DNA of 40,704 nucleotides from Solirubrobacteraceae bacterium (GCA_017882375.1 JADGPP010000027.1:1-40704); one strand, 5' to 3'. Shown: positions 14,090-21,938, numbered from the stretch's first letter. Notes: generated by a model not told the origin, from the letters alone. Program-made: numbers and translations.

Positions 14090-14944
14090 ATGAAGCCGAT
14101 GCTCTCCTACCTCGTCTGCGCCACGCCGCGAAGCGGCAGCACACTACTCTGCCACGAGCTCGACCAGACCGGCTTGGCAGGGCACCCGCAGGAGTACTTC
14201 GAGGCGCTGCGGCGCTCTGGCGTCCCGCGCCGCCCGCACGAGTACTTCGACCCCGCCAGGCACCCGAACATCGTCGAGCGGCTCGCCTTCCGCGAGATGC
14301 TCGAGGGGGCGCCCAAGCCCAACCCGCTGTGGCGTCCAGACACCTACGACCAGTACCTGGCGTGGGCACTGCAGGAGGGGACGACGCCCAACGGTGTGTT
14401 CGGCGCGAAGCTCATGTGGGGCTACCTCGGCGACTTCGCCGAGCTCCTGCGCGGGATCGACGGGATGGCCGGCAGGCCGCTGGGGGAGCTGCTCGCGCGC
14501 GCCTTTCCCGGCCTGCGCTACGTGCAGATCACGCGCCGCGACAAGGTCCGCCAGGCGGTCTCGCTGTGGAAGGCCGTGCAGACGCAGGCGTGGCAGCACG
14601 AAGCCGGCACCGACGCCGATGCGGGCGCCGGGCGCATGCCCGATCCAGTCTTCTCCTTCCGCGCGATCAACTACCTGATGCGCCAGCTCACCGCGCACGA
14701 CGCCTCGTGGGACGCCTTCTTCCTCGGCCTCGGCTACGAGCCGCTGAAGATCACCTACGAGGAGCTCGCCGAGAGCACCGACGCGGTGGTGCGCAGCGTG
14801 CTCGATCATCTCGGGATCGTTGCGCCCTCAGACCTGCAGACCGGCGCGCCGCGCCTCTCGGTGCAGGCCGACGAGATCTCCGAGCTGTGGGTCGCACGCG
14901 TGCTCGAGCACCTCGAGGCGCTCGAGGCTCCCGAGCCCGTTTGA
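14090..14944 (+). CDS. Stf0-family sulfotransferase
   Basis: A 284-residue sulfotransferase of the Stf0 family, which uses 3'-phosphoadenosine 5'-phosphosulfate (PAPS) as donor. The 5'-phosphosulfate loop is clear at the N-terminus (ATPRSGSTLLC, residues 11-21), followed by the family GHPQEYF block and the ITRRDKVRQAVSLWKA segment that holds the 3'-phosphate-binding Arg/Ser. Mycobacterial Stf0 sulfates trehalose at O-2 for sulfolipid synthesis; that the acceptor here is trehalose or another sugar is inference. Length is normal. A second ATG at 14099 is possible. It is divergent from a sulfatase, so attachment and removal of sulfate may be jointly controlled. The SRPBCC gene follows 13 bp downstream. 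Confidence 0.9.
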   Translation: MKPMLSYLVCATPRSGSTLLCHELDQTGLAGHPQEYFEALRRSGVPRRPHEYFDPARHPNIVERLAFREMLEGAPKPNPLWRPDTYDQYLAWALQEGTTPNGVFGAKLMWGYLGDFAELLRGIDGMAGRPLGELLARAFPGLRYVQITRRDKVRQAVSLWKAVQTQAWQHEAGTDADAGAGRMPDPVFSFRAINYLMRQLTAHDASWDAFFLGLGYEPLKITYEELAESTDAVVRSVLDHLGIVAPSDLQTGAPRLSVQADEISELWVARVLEHLEALEAPEPV

Positions 14945-14945
14945 G

Positions 14946-14951
14946 TAGGCT
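14946..14951 (+). promoter_or_regulatory. -10-like TAGGCT of the SRPBCC gene
   Basis: TAGGCT lies exactly 6 nt before the ATG at 14958, so the transcript would start at or next to the start codon. Confidence 0.45.
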
Positions 14952-14957
14952 GGCGCC

Positions 14958-15386
14958 ATGCGAGCGCATCACGTGCACATCGAGCACGACTTCGCCAAGC
15001 CGCCGGAGCGGATCTTCGCCTACCTGGCAGAGCACGAGAACCTGGCCGAGGTGTTCGGCGCGAAGGTCACGCGCCTGCGCGACGGCGAGGCCGGCGAGCG
15101 CAACGGCGTCGGCTCTGCGCGCAAGCTGCAGATCGGCCCGCTGCCGCCGTTTGAGGAGACCGTCACGGAGTTCGTCGTGCCGCAGCGCATCGTCTATCGC
15201 ATCACCAAGGGGAGCCCGCTGCGCGGTCATCTCGGCACGATGACCTTTGCGCCCACGCCGGGCGGGACGCGCTTCGTCTACGACATCCGCATCGCATCGC
15301 CGATCCCCGGCCTGGCGCCGATCGTCTGTGCATCGCTGACGCGCTCGATCTCGCGCTCGCTGGCCGGGGTCGAGCGCGACGCCTGA
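14958..15386 (+). CDS. SRPBCC (START-like) family protein
   Basis: A 142-residue protein with the polyketide cyclase/dehydrase (SRPBCC) fold pattern. It opens with HVHIEHDFAKPPERIFAYLAEHENLAEVFGAKV, where an N-terminal strand is followed by helices that close a hydrophobic cavity. Paired strands come next (PPFEETVTEFVVPQRIVYRI; GTMTFAPTPGGTRFVYDIRI), then a C-terminal helix. Such proteins bind small hydrophobic ligands. The particular ligand cannot be inferred. It follows the sulfotransferase by 13 bp but also has its own -10-like box. No ribosome-binding site is evident. Confidence 0.8.
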   Translation: MRAHHVHIEHDFAKPPERIFAYLAEHENLAEVFGAKVTRLRDGEAGERNGVGSARKLQIGPLPPFEETVTEFVVPQRIVYRITKGSPLRGHLGTMTFAPTPGGTRFVYDIRIASPIPGLAPIVCASLTRSISRSLAGVERDA

Positions 15387-15415
15387 GGCGCCGCGAACGC
15401 CAAGCTACCGCGTCC

Positions 15416-15421
15416 TATGCT
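15416..15421 (+). promoter_or_regulatory. -10-like TATGCT of the SRAP gene
   Basis: TATGCT lies 8 nt before the ATG at 15430, with no ribosome-binding site between. This fits a leaderless or near-leaderless mRNA. Confidence 0.45.
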
Positions 15422-15429
15422 CGAGACCG

Positions 15430-16122
15430 ATGTGCGGGCGCTACACCAACACGGCCGGGGTGCAGGAACTCAACGAACGCTTCAAGGTCCCGTTTCCCGG
15501 AGAGCAGGGCACGCACCGCTACAACATCGCGCCGACCGAAGAGGTGCTCGCGATCGTCTCGCCCAAGGGCGAGCCCGAGGCGCGCCTGCTGCGCTGGGGG
15601 CTGATCCCACCGTGGGCGAGCGACCGCAAAGGCGCCTACAAGATGATCAACGCAAAGCTCGAGACGGTCACCAGCAGACCGGCCTTTCGCGCGCTGATAC
15701 CGAAGGGCTCGCGGCGCGCGCTGCAGGTCGCCGACGGGTACTACGAGTGGCTGAAGCCCGAGCGCCGCGACGCGCCCCGCCAGCCATTCCTGTTCCGCGT
15801 GGACGGGGGCGTGCCGTTCGCCTTCGCGGCGCTGTGGACGCCGGCCAAGGTTGACGGGCAGTGGCTGCACAGCATCGCGCTGTTGACGTGTGACTCCGCG
15901 CCCAACCGCGTCGCCGCGGCGATCCACGACCGCATGCCGGTGGTGCTCGCCGACCGCGCCGCACAGCAGGCCTGGCTCGACGACCGCCTCGACGCCGACG
16001 AAGCGCTCGCGCTTTGCGGCGCATTGGCGGAGTCGCGCCTGTCCGCCTCGCCGGCCAATCCGGCCGTCAACAAGCCCGACCCCGACGCCGAGGGACCTGA
16101 GCTGCTGCGCGCGCCGGTCTGA
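15430..16122 (+). CDS. SRAP domain protein (YedK/HMCES family)
   Basis: A 230-residue SOS-response-associated peptidase-fold protein. YedK/HMCES proteins form a covalent thiazolidine link through Cys2 with abasic sites in single-stranded DNA, shielding them during replication. All key residues are visible: Cys2 (MCGRYT), N74 (INAKLETV), E106 (DGYYEW) and H166 (IHDRMPV). The N-terminus must be exactly MCGR for Cys2 to be exposed after methionine removal, so the ATG at 15430 is certain. Length is typical. It is convergent with the IclR-like gene. No LexA-type operator is recognised upstream. Confidence 0.95.
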   Translation: MCGRYTNTAGVQELNERFKVPFPGEQGTHRYNIAPTEEVLAIVSPKGEPEARLLRWGLIPPWASDRKGAYKMINAKLETVTSRPAFRALIPKGSRRALQVADGYYEWLKPERRDAPRQPFLFRVDGGVPFAFAALWTPAKVDGQWLHSIALLTCDSAPNRVAAAIHDRMPVVLADRAAQQAWLDDRLDADEALALCGALAESRLSASPANPAVNKPDPDAEGPELLRAPV

Positions 16123-16171
16123 GCGAATTGGTCGCCCGCGGCGCCTGACCGGCCACCTTCGCCGCATCGAG

Positions 16172-16597
16172 CTACACGGCCGGCAGACGGTACTTGCGCG
16201 TCTTTGGGCAGCGCTCCAGCAGCCCGAGTTCGACGAGCGTCAGCGCGTAGCGGTGGGCCGTGCTGGGGCTCATGCCGAGATCGTTTGCCAACTCCACGAT
16301 CCCGCGCTCGGCGCCGTCGGGGCCGAAGCCGGCCAGCAGCGAGAAGCCGCGCAGCAGTGAGCGCGACAGCCGAGGATCGTCGGCGTCGCCGGACAGGAAG
16401 TCGCCGCGCACGCCTGTCTGGCCCGCGCTCGCCGTGTCGTGCGGCTGGCCGTTGCCGTTGTCGCGCGTTCGCGCGAGCGAGTTGGCGACCAGTGCGGCGA
16501 TGCTCGGCGCGTGGCCGTGCGATGCGGCGCGGACGACGGAATCGACCTGCGTCGGTGATAAGGCGATCGTGATCGGGGCCGGCTCGCGGTCGGGCAT
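16172..16597 (-). CDS. small IclR-type winged-helix regulator
   Basis: A 141-residue DNA-binding protein made of an N-terminal segment (MPDREPAPITIALSPTQVDSVVRAAS) and a C-terminal IclR-like winged helix (about 75-141; SRSLLRGFSLLAGF ... IVELANDLGMSPSTAHRYALTLVELGLLER ... YRL). It lacks the large effector-binding domain of normal IclR proteins (about 250 residues), so sensing must lie in the short N-terminal part or elsewhere. The frame is open to an ATG at 16633, but that codon is part of a perfect 20-bp palindrome likely to be an operator, so the ATG at 16597 is preferred. It is divergent from the DsbA-fold gene. Confidence 0.8.
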   Translation of the reverse strand: MPDREPAPITIALSPTQVDSVVRAASHGHAPSIAALVANSLARTRDNGNGQPHDTASAGQTGVRGDFLSGDADDPRLSRSLLRGFSLLAGFGPDGAERGIVELANDLGMSPSTAHRYALTLVELGLLERCPKTRKYRLPAV

Positions 16598-16613
16598 GCG
16601 GTTATGTTCGCAT

Positions 16614-16633
16614 ATGCAGACGATCGTCTGCAT
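16614..16633. promoter_or_regulatory. perfect 20-bp palindrome, probable operator
   Basis: ATGCAGACGATCGTCTGCAT is fully self-complementary. It lies 16 bp upstream of the preferred start of the IclR-like gene and 70 bp upstream of the divergent DsbA-fold gene. The position suits autoregulation, with possible control of both genes. Confidence 0.6.
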
Positions 16634-16680
16634 GAGTGTTTCTCAATAGGCAGCCCGCCGATTGCTGGCCGGAGATCCGG

Positions 16681-16692
16681 TTGCACGTGCAA
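16681..16692. promoter_or_regulatory. 12-bp palindrome upstream of the DsbA-fold gene
   Basis: TTGCACGTGCAA is perfectly self-complementary and ends 11 bp before the ATG at 16704, so a bound protein would cover the promoter region. It differs from the 20-bp palindrome at 16614, suggesting a second regulator. Confidence 0.4.
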
Positions 16693-16703
16693 TCATTGTC
16701 TCG

Positions 16704-17576
16704 ATGGGTCAGATCTCGATCACGCACTTCAGCGATCCCGGCTGTCCGTGGGCCTACTCGGCCAGCCCCGCGCTGGCCGTCCTGCGCTGGCGCTACGGCG
16801 CACAGCTTGACTGGCGGATGGTCACGATCGGACTCTCCGAGGATCCCCAGCGCTACGTCGAGCGGGGCTATACGCCGACGCGCATGACAGTCGGCAACCT
16901 CGGCTTTCGTCGCTACGGCATGCCGTTCGGCGCCGAGCCGCGCGCGCGTGTGGCCGCGACGGCGCGCGCCTGTCGCGCGATCGTCGCCACCGGCCTGCTC
17001 GACCCCGGGCGCGAGCACGACGCCCTGCGCGCGCTGCAGTTCGGCTGGTTTACGACCACGCTCGTGCTCGACGAGGACGCCGACATCGCGACTGCGCTGG
17101 AGCGCGCCGGGGGATTGGACGTTGCGGCGATTGTCGCGGCGATCGACGACGAGCGCACGATCGAGCGGTATGAGGCCGACAAGGCGCTTACGCGCACGGC
17201 CGCCGGCAGCCCGACCGACTTCCAGGGCAAGGCGCGCCAGACCGATGGCCCGGTTCGCTACTCGGCTCCGTCGCTGGTCTTCGAGAGCGACGGCCGGCGT
17301 CTGGAGGCGGGCGGCTTTCAGGGCATCGAGGCATACGACGTGCTGATCGCCAACCTCGACCCGACGCTCGCGCGCGAGGCCCCGCCGGAGAGCCCGCTTC
17401 AGGCACTCGAGCGCTTCCCCGGTGGGCTCGTCACCCAGGAGGTCGCGGCGATCATGACGCACAACAACCAGCTGCCCGATCGCCCAGCCGCCGAGCGGGC
17501 GCTGGTCGAGCTCGTCGGGTCGGGCGTGGCCACGCGCACGTCGCTCGGCGACGACGCCCTCTGGCAGCTGGCCTGA
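16704..17576 (+). CDS. DsbA-fold (thioredoxin-like) protein with CPWA active-site variant
   Basis: A 290-residue cytoplasmic protein of the DsbA/FrnE/HCCA-isomerase class. The N-terminus ITHFSDPGCPWAYSASPAL carries the active-site loop, but the motif is C14-P-W-A, with only one cysteine instead of CxxC. A simple disulfide-exchange cycle is therefore unlikely; a mono-thiol, glutathione- or mycothiol-dependent role is possible (inference). The helical insertion and the SAPSLVF strand before the final thioredoxin segment fit the fold. The last 50 residues (VTQEVAAIMTHNNQLP ... LVELVGSGVATRTSLGDDALWQL) resemble a small winged-helix-like extension. The ATG at 16704 is used because the fold starts there. 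Confidence 0.75.
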   Translation: MGQISITHFSDPGCPWAYSASPALAVLRWRYGAQLDWRMVTIGLSEDPQRYVERGYTPTRMTVGNLGFRRYGMPFGAEPRARVAATARACRAIVATGLLDPGREHDALRALQFGWFTTTLVLDEDADIATALERAGGLDVAAIVAAIDDERTIERYEADKALTRTAAGSPTDFQGKARQTDGPVRYSAPSLVFESDGRRLEAGGFQGIEAYDVLIANLDPTLAREAPPESPLQALERFPGGLVTQEVAAIMTHNNQLPDRPAAERALVELVGSGVATRTSLGDDALWQLA

Positions 17577-17643
17577 GCTGCGCGCGCACGTCGCGCGTTG
17601 CGCTTGCGCCGTGCGCCGCCCGCGTCACGGCGCGCCGGGCGGA

Positions 17644-17649
17644 TAGCCT
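17644..17649 (+). promoter_or_regulatory. -10-like TAGCCT of thrS
   Basis: TAGCCT is 11 nt before the thrS ATG at 17661. The gap after the previous gene is only 84 nt, which leaves no room for a T-box leader. Confidence 0.45.
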
Positions 17650-17660
17650 GCAGCGCTGAG

Positions 17661-19652
17661 ATGACGCTCACGGTGACACTCCCCGATGGCAACGCGCTGG
17701 AGCTTCAGGACGGCGCGACCGGCGCCGACGCGGCCGCGTCGATCGGTCCCGGGCTCGCGCGCGCGGCGCTTGCCGTCGAGGTCAGCCACCCGGAGGCGGG
17801 CGAAGCGCCCGAGCTGCGCGATCTGTCGCGCCCACTGCCCGACGGTGCGTCGCTGGCGATCGTCACCAAGAAGGACGGTGAGAAGGCGCTGGAGCTGATC
17901 CGCCACGACGCCGCCCATCTGCTCGCCGAGGCCGTGCTCGAGCTCTACGGCGGCGTGAAGATATCGATCGGCCCGCCGATCGCCGATGGCTTCTACTACG
18001 ACTTCGAGTTCCCCGAAGGGGTGACGATCTCCGAGGCCGACTTCCCACGGATCGAAGCGCGCATGCGCGAGCACGCCAAGGCCGCAGAGCCCTTCCAGCG
18101 GCGCGACGTCTCTCCCGCCGAGGCACGCGAGCGCTTCGCCGCCGAGGCGCAGGACTACAAGGTCGAGCTGATCGACGACCTGGTCAAGAACGCGCCCGCC
18201 GATCGACCGCTGCAGAGCGTCTCGCTGTACAGCAACGGCCCGTTCACCGATCTCTGTCGCGGTCCGCACGCGCCGAGCACGAAGTCGGTCGCTGCGTTGA
18301 AGCTGCAGTCGGTCGCCGGCGCCTACTGGCGCGGGGACTCCGACCGCACGATGCTCACGCGCATCTACGGCACGGCGTTCTTCTCCCAGGACGAACTGCA
18401 GCAGCACCTGGCGCGAATCGAGCTGGCCAAGGCGCGCGACCACCGCAAGCTGGGGCGCGAGCTCGGGCTGTTCATGTTCTCCGAGCTGTCACCCGGAAGC
18501 CCGTTCTGGAAGCCGGCCGGGATGGCGATCTGGAACTCGCTGACCGAGCTGTGGCGCAAGGAGAACCTCGCGCGCGGATATCGCGAGGTGAAAACGCCGA
18601 TTCTCTACGACGTCGAGCTGTGGAGGCAGTCCGGGCACTGGGACAAGTACAAGGACAACATGTACTTCACCGACGTCGAGGATCGCCCGATGGGCCTGAA
18701 GCCGATGAACTGCCCGGCGCACATCCAGATCTACAACGACGAGCGCCACTCCTATCGCGACCTGCCGGTGCGCTACTCAGAGGCGGGCCTGGTGCACCGC
18801 CACGAGGCCAGCGGCGTGCTCCACGGGCTGCTGCGGGTTCGCCACATCACCCAGGACGACGCGCACATCTTCTGCACCGACGAGCAGGTCGAGTCAGAGG
18901 TCGTGCAGTGCCTGCGCTTCGGCTTTGACCTGTACCGGCTGTTCGGCTTGCAGCCGCGCCTGGAGCTCTCGACAAGGCCCGAGCAGCGCATCGGCAGCGA
19001 CGAGATGTGGGACCGTGCCGAGGCGGCGCTGGCCGGCGCGCTGGCGTCCGAGGGCCTGGAGTACGAGCTGAACCCGGGCGACGGAGCCTTCTACGGGCCG
19101 AAGATCGACCTGCACATGACCGATTCGCTCGGTCGCTCGTGGCAGTTGGGAACAGTTCAGCTGGACTACTCGATGCCCGAGCGCTTCGATCTGCTCTACA
19201 CCGGCGCCGACAACACCGAGCACCGGCCGGTGATGATCCACCGCGCGCTGCTCGGCTCCTTCGAGCGCTTCATCGGCATCATGCTCGAGCACTACGGCGG
19301 CGAGCTGCCGCTGTGGCTCACCCCGGTTCAGGCGATCGTTCTGCCGGTCTCCGATCGCTTCAACGACTACGCGGCGGCAGTGCGCGACGAGCTGCGCGAC
19401 GACGGCGTGCGCGTCGAGCTCGACGACCGCAACGAGTCGGTCGGGCGAAAGATCCGCGAGGCCGAGCTGCGCAAGGTGCCGTACATGCTCGTCGTGGGCG
19501 AGCGCGAGCAGAGCGAGGGCGCGATCTCCGTGCGCGAGCACCGTGGCGGAGATGCCGGCTGCACGACGGTGAGAGAGTTCTGCGAGCGCCTACACGGACA
19601 GCTATACTCTCCCGCGTTGAAGCCCCGCAAAACATCAGAGCGCGACGCCTAG
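17661..19652 (+). CDS. thrS: threonyl-tRNA synthetase
   Basis: A 663-residue class II aminoacyl-tRNA synthetase that charges tRNA(Thr). In order: a TGS domain (about 1-70); the SAD editing domain beginning with HDAAH (82-86) and containing the distal Cys/His region (SLYSNGPFTDLCRGPH); the catalytic core with the zinc-site block MGLKPMNCPAH; class II motif 2 (RYSEAGLVHRHEASGVLHGLLRVR) and motif 3 (HRALLGSFERFIGIMLEHYGG); and the C-terminal anticodon-binding domain (WLTPVQAIVLPVSDRFNDYA). Because the editing domain is complete, hydrolysis of Ser-tRNA(Thr) is expected. It is followed 33 bp later by infC, a widely conserved order. Confidence 0.98.
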   Translation: MTLTVTLPDGNALELQDGATGADAAASIGPGLARAALAVEVSHPEAGEAPELRDLSRPLPDGASLAIVTKKDGEKALELIRHDAAHLLAEAVLELYGGVKISIGPPIADGFYYDFEFPEGVTISEADFPRIEARMREHAKAAEPFQRRDVSPAEARERFAAEAQDYKVELIDDLVKNAPADRPLQSVSLYSNGPFTDLCRGPHAPSTKSVAALKLQSVAGAYWRGDSDRTMLTRIYGTAFFSQDELQQHLARIELAKARDHRKLGRELGLFMFSELSPGSPFWKPAGMAIWNSLTELWRKENLARGYREVKTPILYDVELWRQSGHWDKYKDNMYFTDVEDRPMGLKPMNCPAHIQIYNDERHSYRDLPVRYSEAGLVHRHEASGVLHGLLRVRHITQDDAHIFCTDEQVESEVVQCLRFGFDLYRLFGLQPRLELSTRPEQRIGSDEMWDRAEAALAGALASEGLEYELNPGDGAFYGPKIDLHMTDSLGRSWQLGTVQLDYSMPERFDLLYTGADNTEHRPVMIHRALLGSFERFIGIMLEHYGGELPLWLTPVQAIVLPVSDRFNDYAAAVRDELRDDGVRVELDDRNESVGRKIREAELRKVPYMLVVGEREQSEGAISVREHRGGDAGCTTVREFCERLHGQLYSPALKPRKTSERDA

Positions 19653-19685
19653 CAGCCGCTTGACGCGCGTTCACACGGATAGATA

Positions 19686-20513
19686 GTGCCGGTTCCCCGC
19701 AGGTTCGACCGGCGCCCGCCCGAGCGGGACACGACGAGGATCAACGAGCGCATACGCGTTCCGGAGGTTCGGCTGATCGACGACGAGGGCAACCAGGTCG
19801 GCGTGCTCAAGACGCCCGACGCGCTCGTCTTCGCCCAGGAACGCGACCTCGACCTCGTCGAGGTCGCCCCGGAGGCGCGCCCGCCGGTGTGCCGCGTGCT
19901 CGACTACTCCAAGTACAAGTACGAGCAGGCGCAGAAGGTCAAGCAGGCGCGCAAGCACCAGCAGCAGATCACCGTGCGTGAGATCAAGTTCCGCCCGAAG
20001 ATCGCCGAGCACGACTACGACACCAAGAAGCATCACGTCGAGCGCTTCCTGCGCCACAAGGACAAGGTCAAGGTGACGATCATGTTCCGCGGGCGCGAGG
20101 TGACGCACCCCGAGCGCGGCACGGCGATTCTCGATCGCCTCGCCGAGGAGCTCGCCGAGCTCGGCGTCGTCGAGCAGCGCCCGATTCAGGAAGGGCGCAA
20201 CATGACGATGATGATGGCGCCGTCCAAAGCCGTCCTGTCCGGCAAAGCCGACGCCGGCGAGGCCGCGGACGAGGTGTTCCCCGCGGGCGAGGCCGGCGAC
20301 GTTGCCGCGACCGCGCTGGCGTCTCCGCTCGACGAGGAGGCGGTGCAGGCGGTCGAGACTGCCGAGGCTCGCGCGGCCTCAGGCGGCGGTGCTGTCGCCC
20401 CCGCCGATACGGGTCCTGGCGACGACGATGCCTCGGTGAGCGCCGAGCAGCCGCCCGGCGAGCAGGCCTCTGGCGATACCGCGGATGCCTCCGCGGACAC
20501 CGCCGTGTCATAA
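19686..20513 (+). CDS. infC: translation initiation factor IF-3 with acidic C-terminal extension
   Basis: A 275-residue IF-3. The N-domain ([22 protein letters not shown]), the linker helix and the C-domain ([28 protein letters not shown] ... [12 protein letters not shown] ... [13 protein letters not shown]) are complete by residue 181. IF-3 binds the 30S subunit, prevents early 50S joining and checks initiator tRNA and start codon. Residues 182-275 are an extra tail rich in Ala, Glu, Asp and Gly, with no recognised domain and probably disordered. The start is GTG; IF-3 genes often use rare start codons for autoregulation. rpmI follows after 16 nt. Confidence 0.97.
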   Translation: MPVPRRFDRRPPERDTTRINERIRVPEVRLIDDEGNQVGVLKTPDALVFAQERDLDLVEVAPEARPPVCRVLDYSKYKYEQAQKVKQARKHQQQITVREIKFRPKIAEHDYDTKKHHVERFLRHKDKVKVTIMFRGREVTHPERGTAILDRLAEELAELGVVEQRPIQEGRNMTMMMAPSKAVLSGKADAGEAADEVFPAGEAGDVAATALASPLDEEAVQAVETAEARAASGGGAVAPADTGPGDDDASVSAEQPPGEQASGDTADASADTAVS

Positions 20514-20514
20514 T
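20509..20514 (+). promoter_or_regulatory. -10-like CATAAT spanning the infC stop
   Basis: CATAAT contains the infC TAA stop and ends 15 nt before the rpmI ATG. It could provide an internal promoter for rpmI-rplT independent of infC. No good -35 is evident. Confidence 0.3.
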
Positions 20515-20529
20515 CGTTCGCTCGCGATC

Positions 20530-20730
20530 ATGCCCAAGATGAAGACCCACTCCGGCGCGAAGAAGCGCTTCAAAGTCACCGGCACCGGCAAGGTGCGCGG
20601 CCGGCACCCCTTCACGAGCCACATCCTCGAGAAGAAGTCGCCGAAAAAGAAGCGCGCTCTCGGTGGGCCGAAGATCATGAGCGACCACGACACGCCGCGC
20701 ATCAAGCGGATGCTGGGGGTGGGCAAGTGA
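20530..20730 (+). CDS. rpmI: 50S ribosomal protein L35
   Basis: A 66-residue, highly basic protein with the full L35 pattern ([22 protein letters not shown], then [12 protein letters not shown] and a C-terminal IKRMLG). It is part of the large ribosomal subunit. The ATG at 20530 gives the exact family N-terminus. It lies between infC and rplT in the usual infC-rpmI-rplT operon, and its stop overlaps the GTG start of rplT by 4 nt (GTGA), indicating translational coupling. Confidence 0.98.
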   Translation: MPKMKTHSGAKKRFKVTGTGKVRGRHPFTSHILEKKSPKKKRALGGPKIMSDHDTPRIKRMLGVGK

Positions 20731-21086
20731 CCAGGGTCAAGCGCTCCGTTCACGCGCGCAAGAAGCGCCGCGCGACGCTCGAGCTGACGAAGGGCTTCCG
20801 CGGCGAGGCGCACTCGAACTACAAGCGCGCCAAGGAGGCGTTGATGAAGGCGGACGCCTACGCCTACCGCGACAGGCGCAACCGCAAGCGTGACTTCCGC
20901 CGGCTGTGGATCACGCGCATCAACGCAGCCGCCCGCGTCAACGGCATGAGCTACTCGCAGATGATGCACGGCCTGAAACTGGCCGGTGTGGAGCTCGACC
21001 GCAAGGTGCTCGCGGACATCGCCGTCCGCGACGCCGACACCTTCCGACGTTTTGCCGAGGTCGCCCGCGAGGCGTCGGCTGCCTGA
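20727..21086 (+). CDS. rplT: 50S ribosomal protein L20
   Basis: A 119-residue L20, needed for early assembly of the large subunit and binding 23S rRNA. It has the typical start [25 protein letters not shown], the long basic helix, and the globular part [25 protein letters not shown]. It starts with GTG inside the rpmI stop. In other bacteria L20 represses its own operon by binding leader mRNA; no such structure was recognised here. It is followed by a strong intrinsic terminator. Confidence 0.98.
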   Translation: MTRVKRSVHARKKRRATLELTKGFRGEAHSNYKRAKEALMKADAYAYRDRRNRKRDFRRLWITRINAAARVNGMSYSQMMHGLKLAGVELDRKVLADIAVRDADTFRRFAEVAREASAA

Positions 21087-21114
21087 CCCGGCAATCGACA
21101 TCGAAGCCTCCCGG

Positions 21115-21147
21115 GCGCCGTTCTGAAAACAGGACGGCGCTTTTTTT
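21115..21147 (+). terminator. strong rho-independent terminator of the infC operon
   Basis: An 11-bp stem (GCGCCGTTCTG with CAGGACGGCGC, one T-G pair) closes an AAAA loop and is followed directly by seven T (21141-21147). It is the clearest intrinsic terminator in the window. Confidence 0.93.
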
Positions 21148-21182
21148 ATGTCTGAAGCAGCGCCCGCAGCCCGACGAATTCG

Positions 21183-21938
21183 ATGACACACATCACTTCA
21201 CCGCAAAATCCTCGCCTGAAGGCCGTCAAGCGCCTGGCGACCCGGCGCGAGCGCGAGCGCGCGGGACGCTTCGCGGCCGAGGGCGAGGACCTCGTGCTCG
21301 CCGCCGCACAGGCCGGGCGGGCGCTGGTGGAGGGCTATCGCGTGGCCGGCTCGCAGATCGGCGGCGCGGCGTTTCACGACGTCGAGCCGGCGGCGCTGGC
21401 GGCCGCGTCGACGCTCGGCTCGGGCACGCGCGCGATCGGCGTCTACGAGCAGCGCTGGGGCGCTCCCGCAGGTCCGCTGTGCGTCTACCTGCACGGCGTC
21501 GGCGACCCGGGCAACGTGGGCACGATCGTCCGCTCCGCGCAGGCCTTCGGCGCCTCGTGCGTGGCGCTCGGGCCGGGCTGCGCGGACCCGCACTCGCCGA
21601 AGGCCGTGCGCGCGAGCATGGGCGCGATCTTCTCGGTGACGCTCGCGCGCGTCGACGATGTCGGCGAGCTCCCAGGCGAGCGTGTCGCGCTCGTCGCCGA
21701 CGCGCCGCAGGCGCTGCGCGGCGCCGGCGGCGACGGCGCGGCCGGCCCGCTCACGCTGCTGGTCGGCGCCGAGCGCGACGGTCTGCCGGCGCAGATCGTC
21801 GCGGCGTGTGCGCGCAGCGCGCGCATCCCGATCGCCTCGGAGTCGCTGAACGCCGCGATGGCGGCGACGGTGGCGCTGTATGAGGTGACGCGTGGCGGCG
21901 ACCGCGCCCCCTCCTCATCTAGGGTCCGGGCGTCATGA
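21183..21938 (+). CDS. SpoU/TrmH-family RNA 2'-O-methyltransferase
   Basis: A 251-residue SPOUT-class enzyme using S-adenosylmethionine to methylate ribose 2'-OH in rRNA or tRNA. The N-terminal substrate-binding part opens with THITSPQNPRLKAVKRLATRRERERAGRFAAEGEDLV. All three SPOUT motifs follow: LHGVGDPGNVGTIVRSAQAFGA, LTLLVGAERDGLP and IPIASESLNAAMAATVALYE. It resembles the 23S rRNA methyltransferases that precede pheST in many Gram-positives; the exact target is unknown. Its start is only 35 bp after the terminator, so it has little space for a promoter. The stop overlaps the pheS start (ATGA). Confidence 0.93.
   Translation: MTHITSPQNPRLKAVKRLATRRERERAGRFAAEGEDLVLAAAQAGRALVEGYRVAGSQIGGAAFHDVEPAALAAASTLGSGTRAIGVYEQRWGAPAGPLCVYLHGVGDPGNVGTIVRSAQAFGASCVALGPGCADPHSPKAVRASMGAIFSVTLARVDDVGELPGERVALVADAPQALRGAGGDGAAGPLTLLVGAERDGLPAQIVAACARSARIPIASESLNAAMAATVALYEVTRGGDRAPSSSRVRAS
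21920..21925 (+). promoter_or_regulatory. -10-like TAGGGT before pheS
   Basis: TAGGGT lies 9 nt before the pheS ATG, inside the 3' end of the methyltransferase gene. It may be an internal promoter allowing pheST expression without its upstream partner. Confidence 0.35.

Noticed and set aside
17577-17660. T-box leader before thrS
   Set aside because: The gap is 84 nt, too short for a T-box, and no T-box sequence is present.
19660-19687. TTGACG and TAGATA/GATAGT as a promoter for infC
   Set aside because: Spacing is 14 or 16 nt and the second option overlaps the GTG start; too weak to list as a feature.
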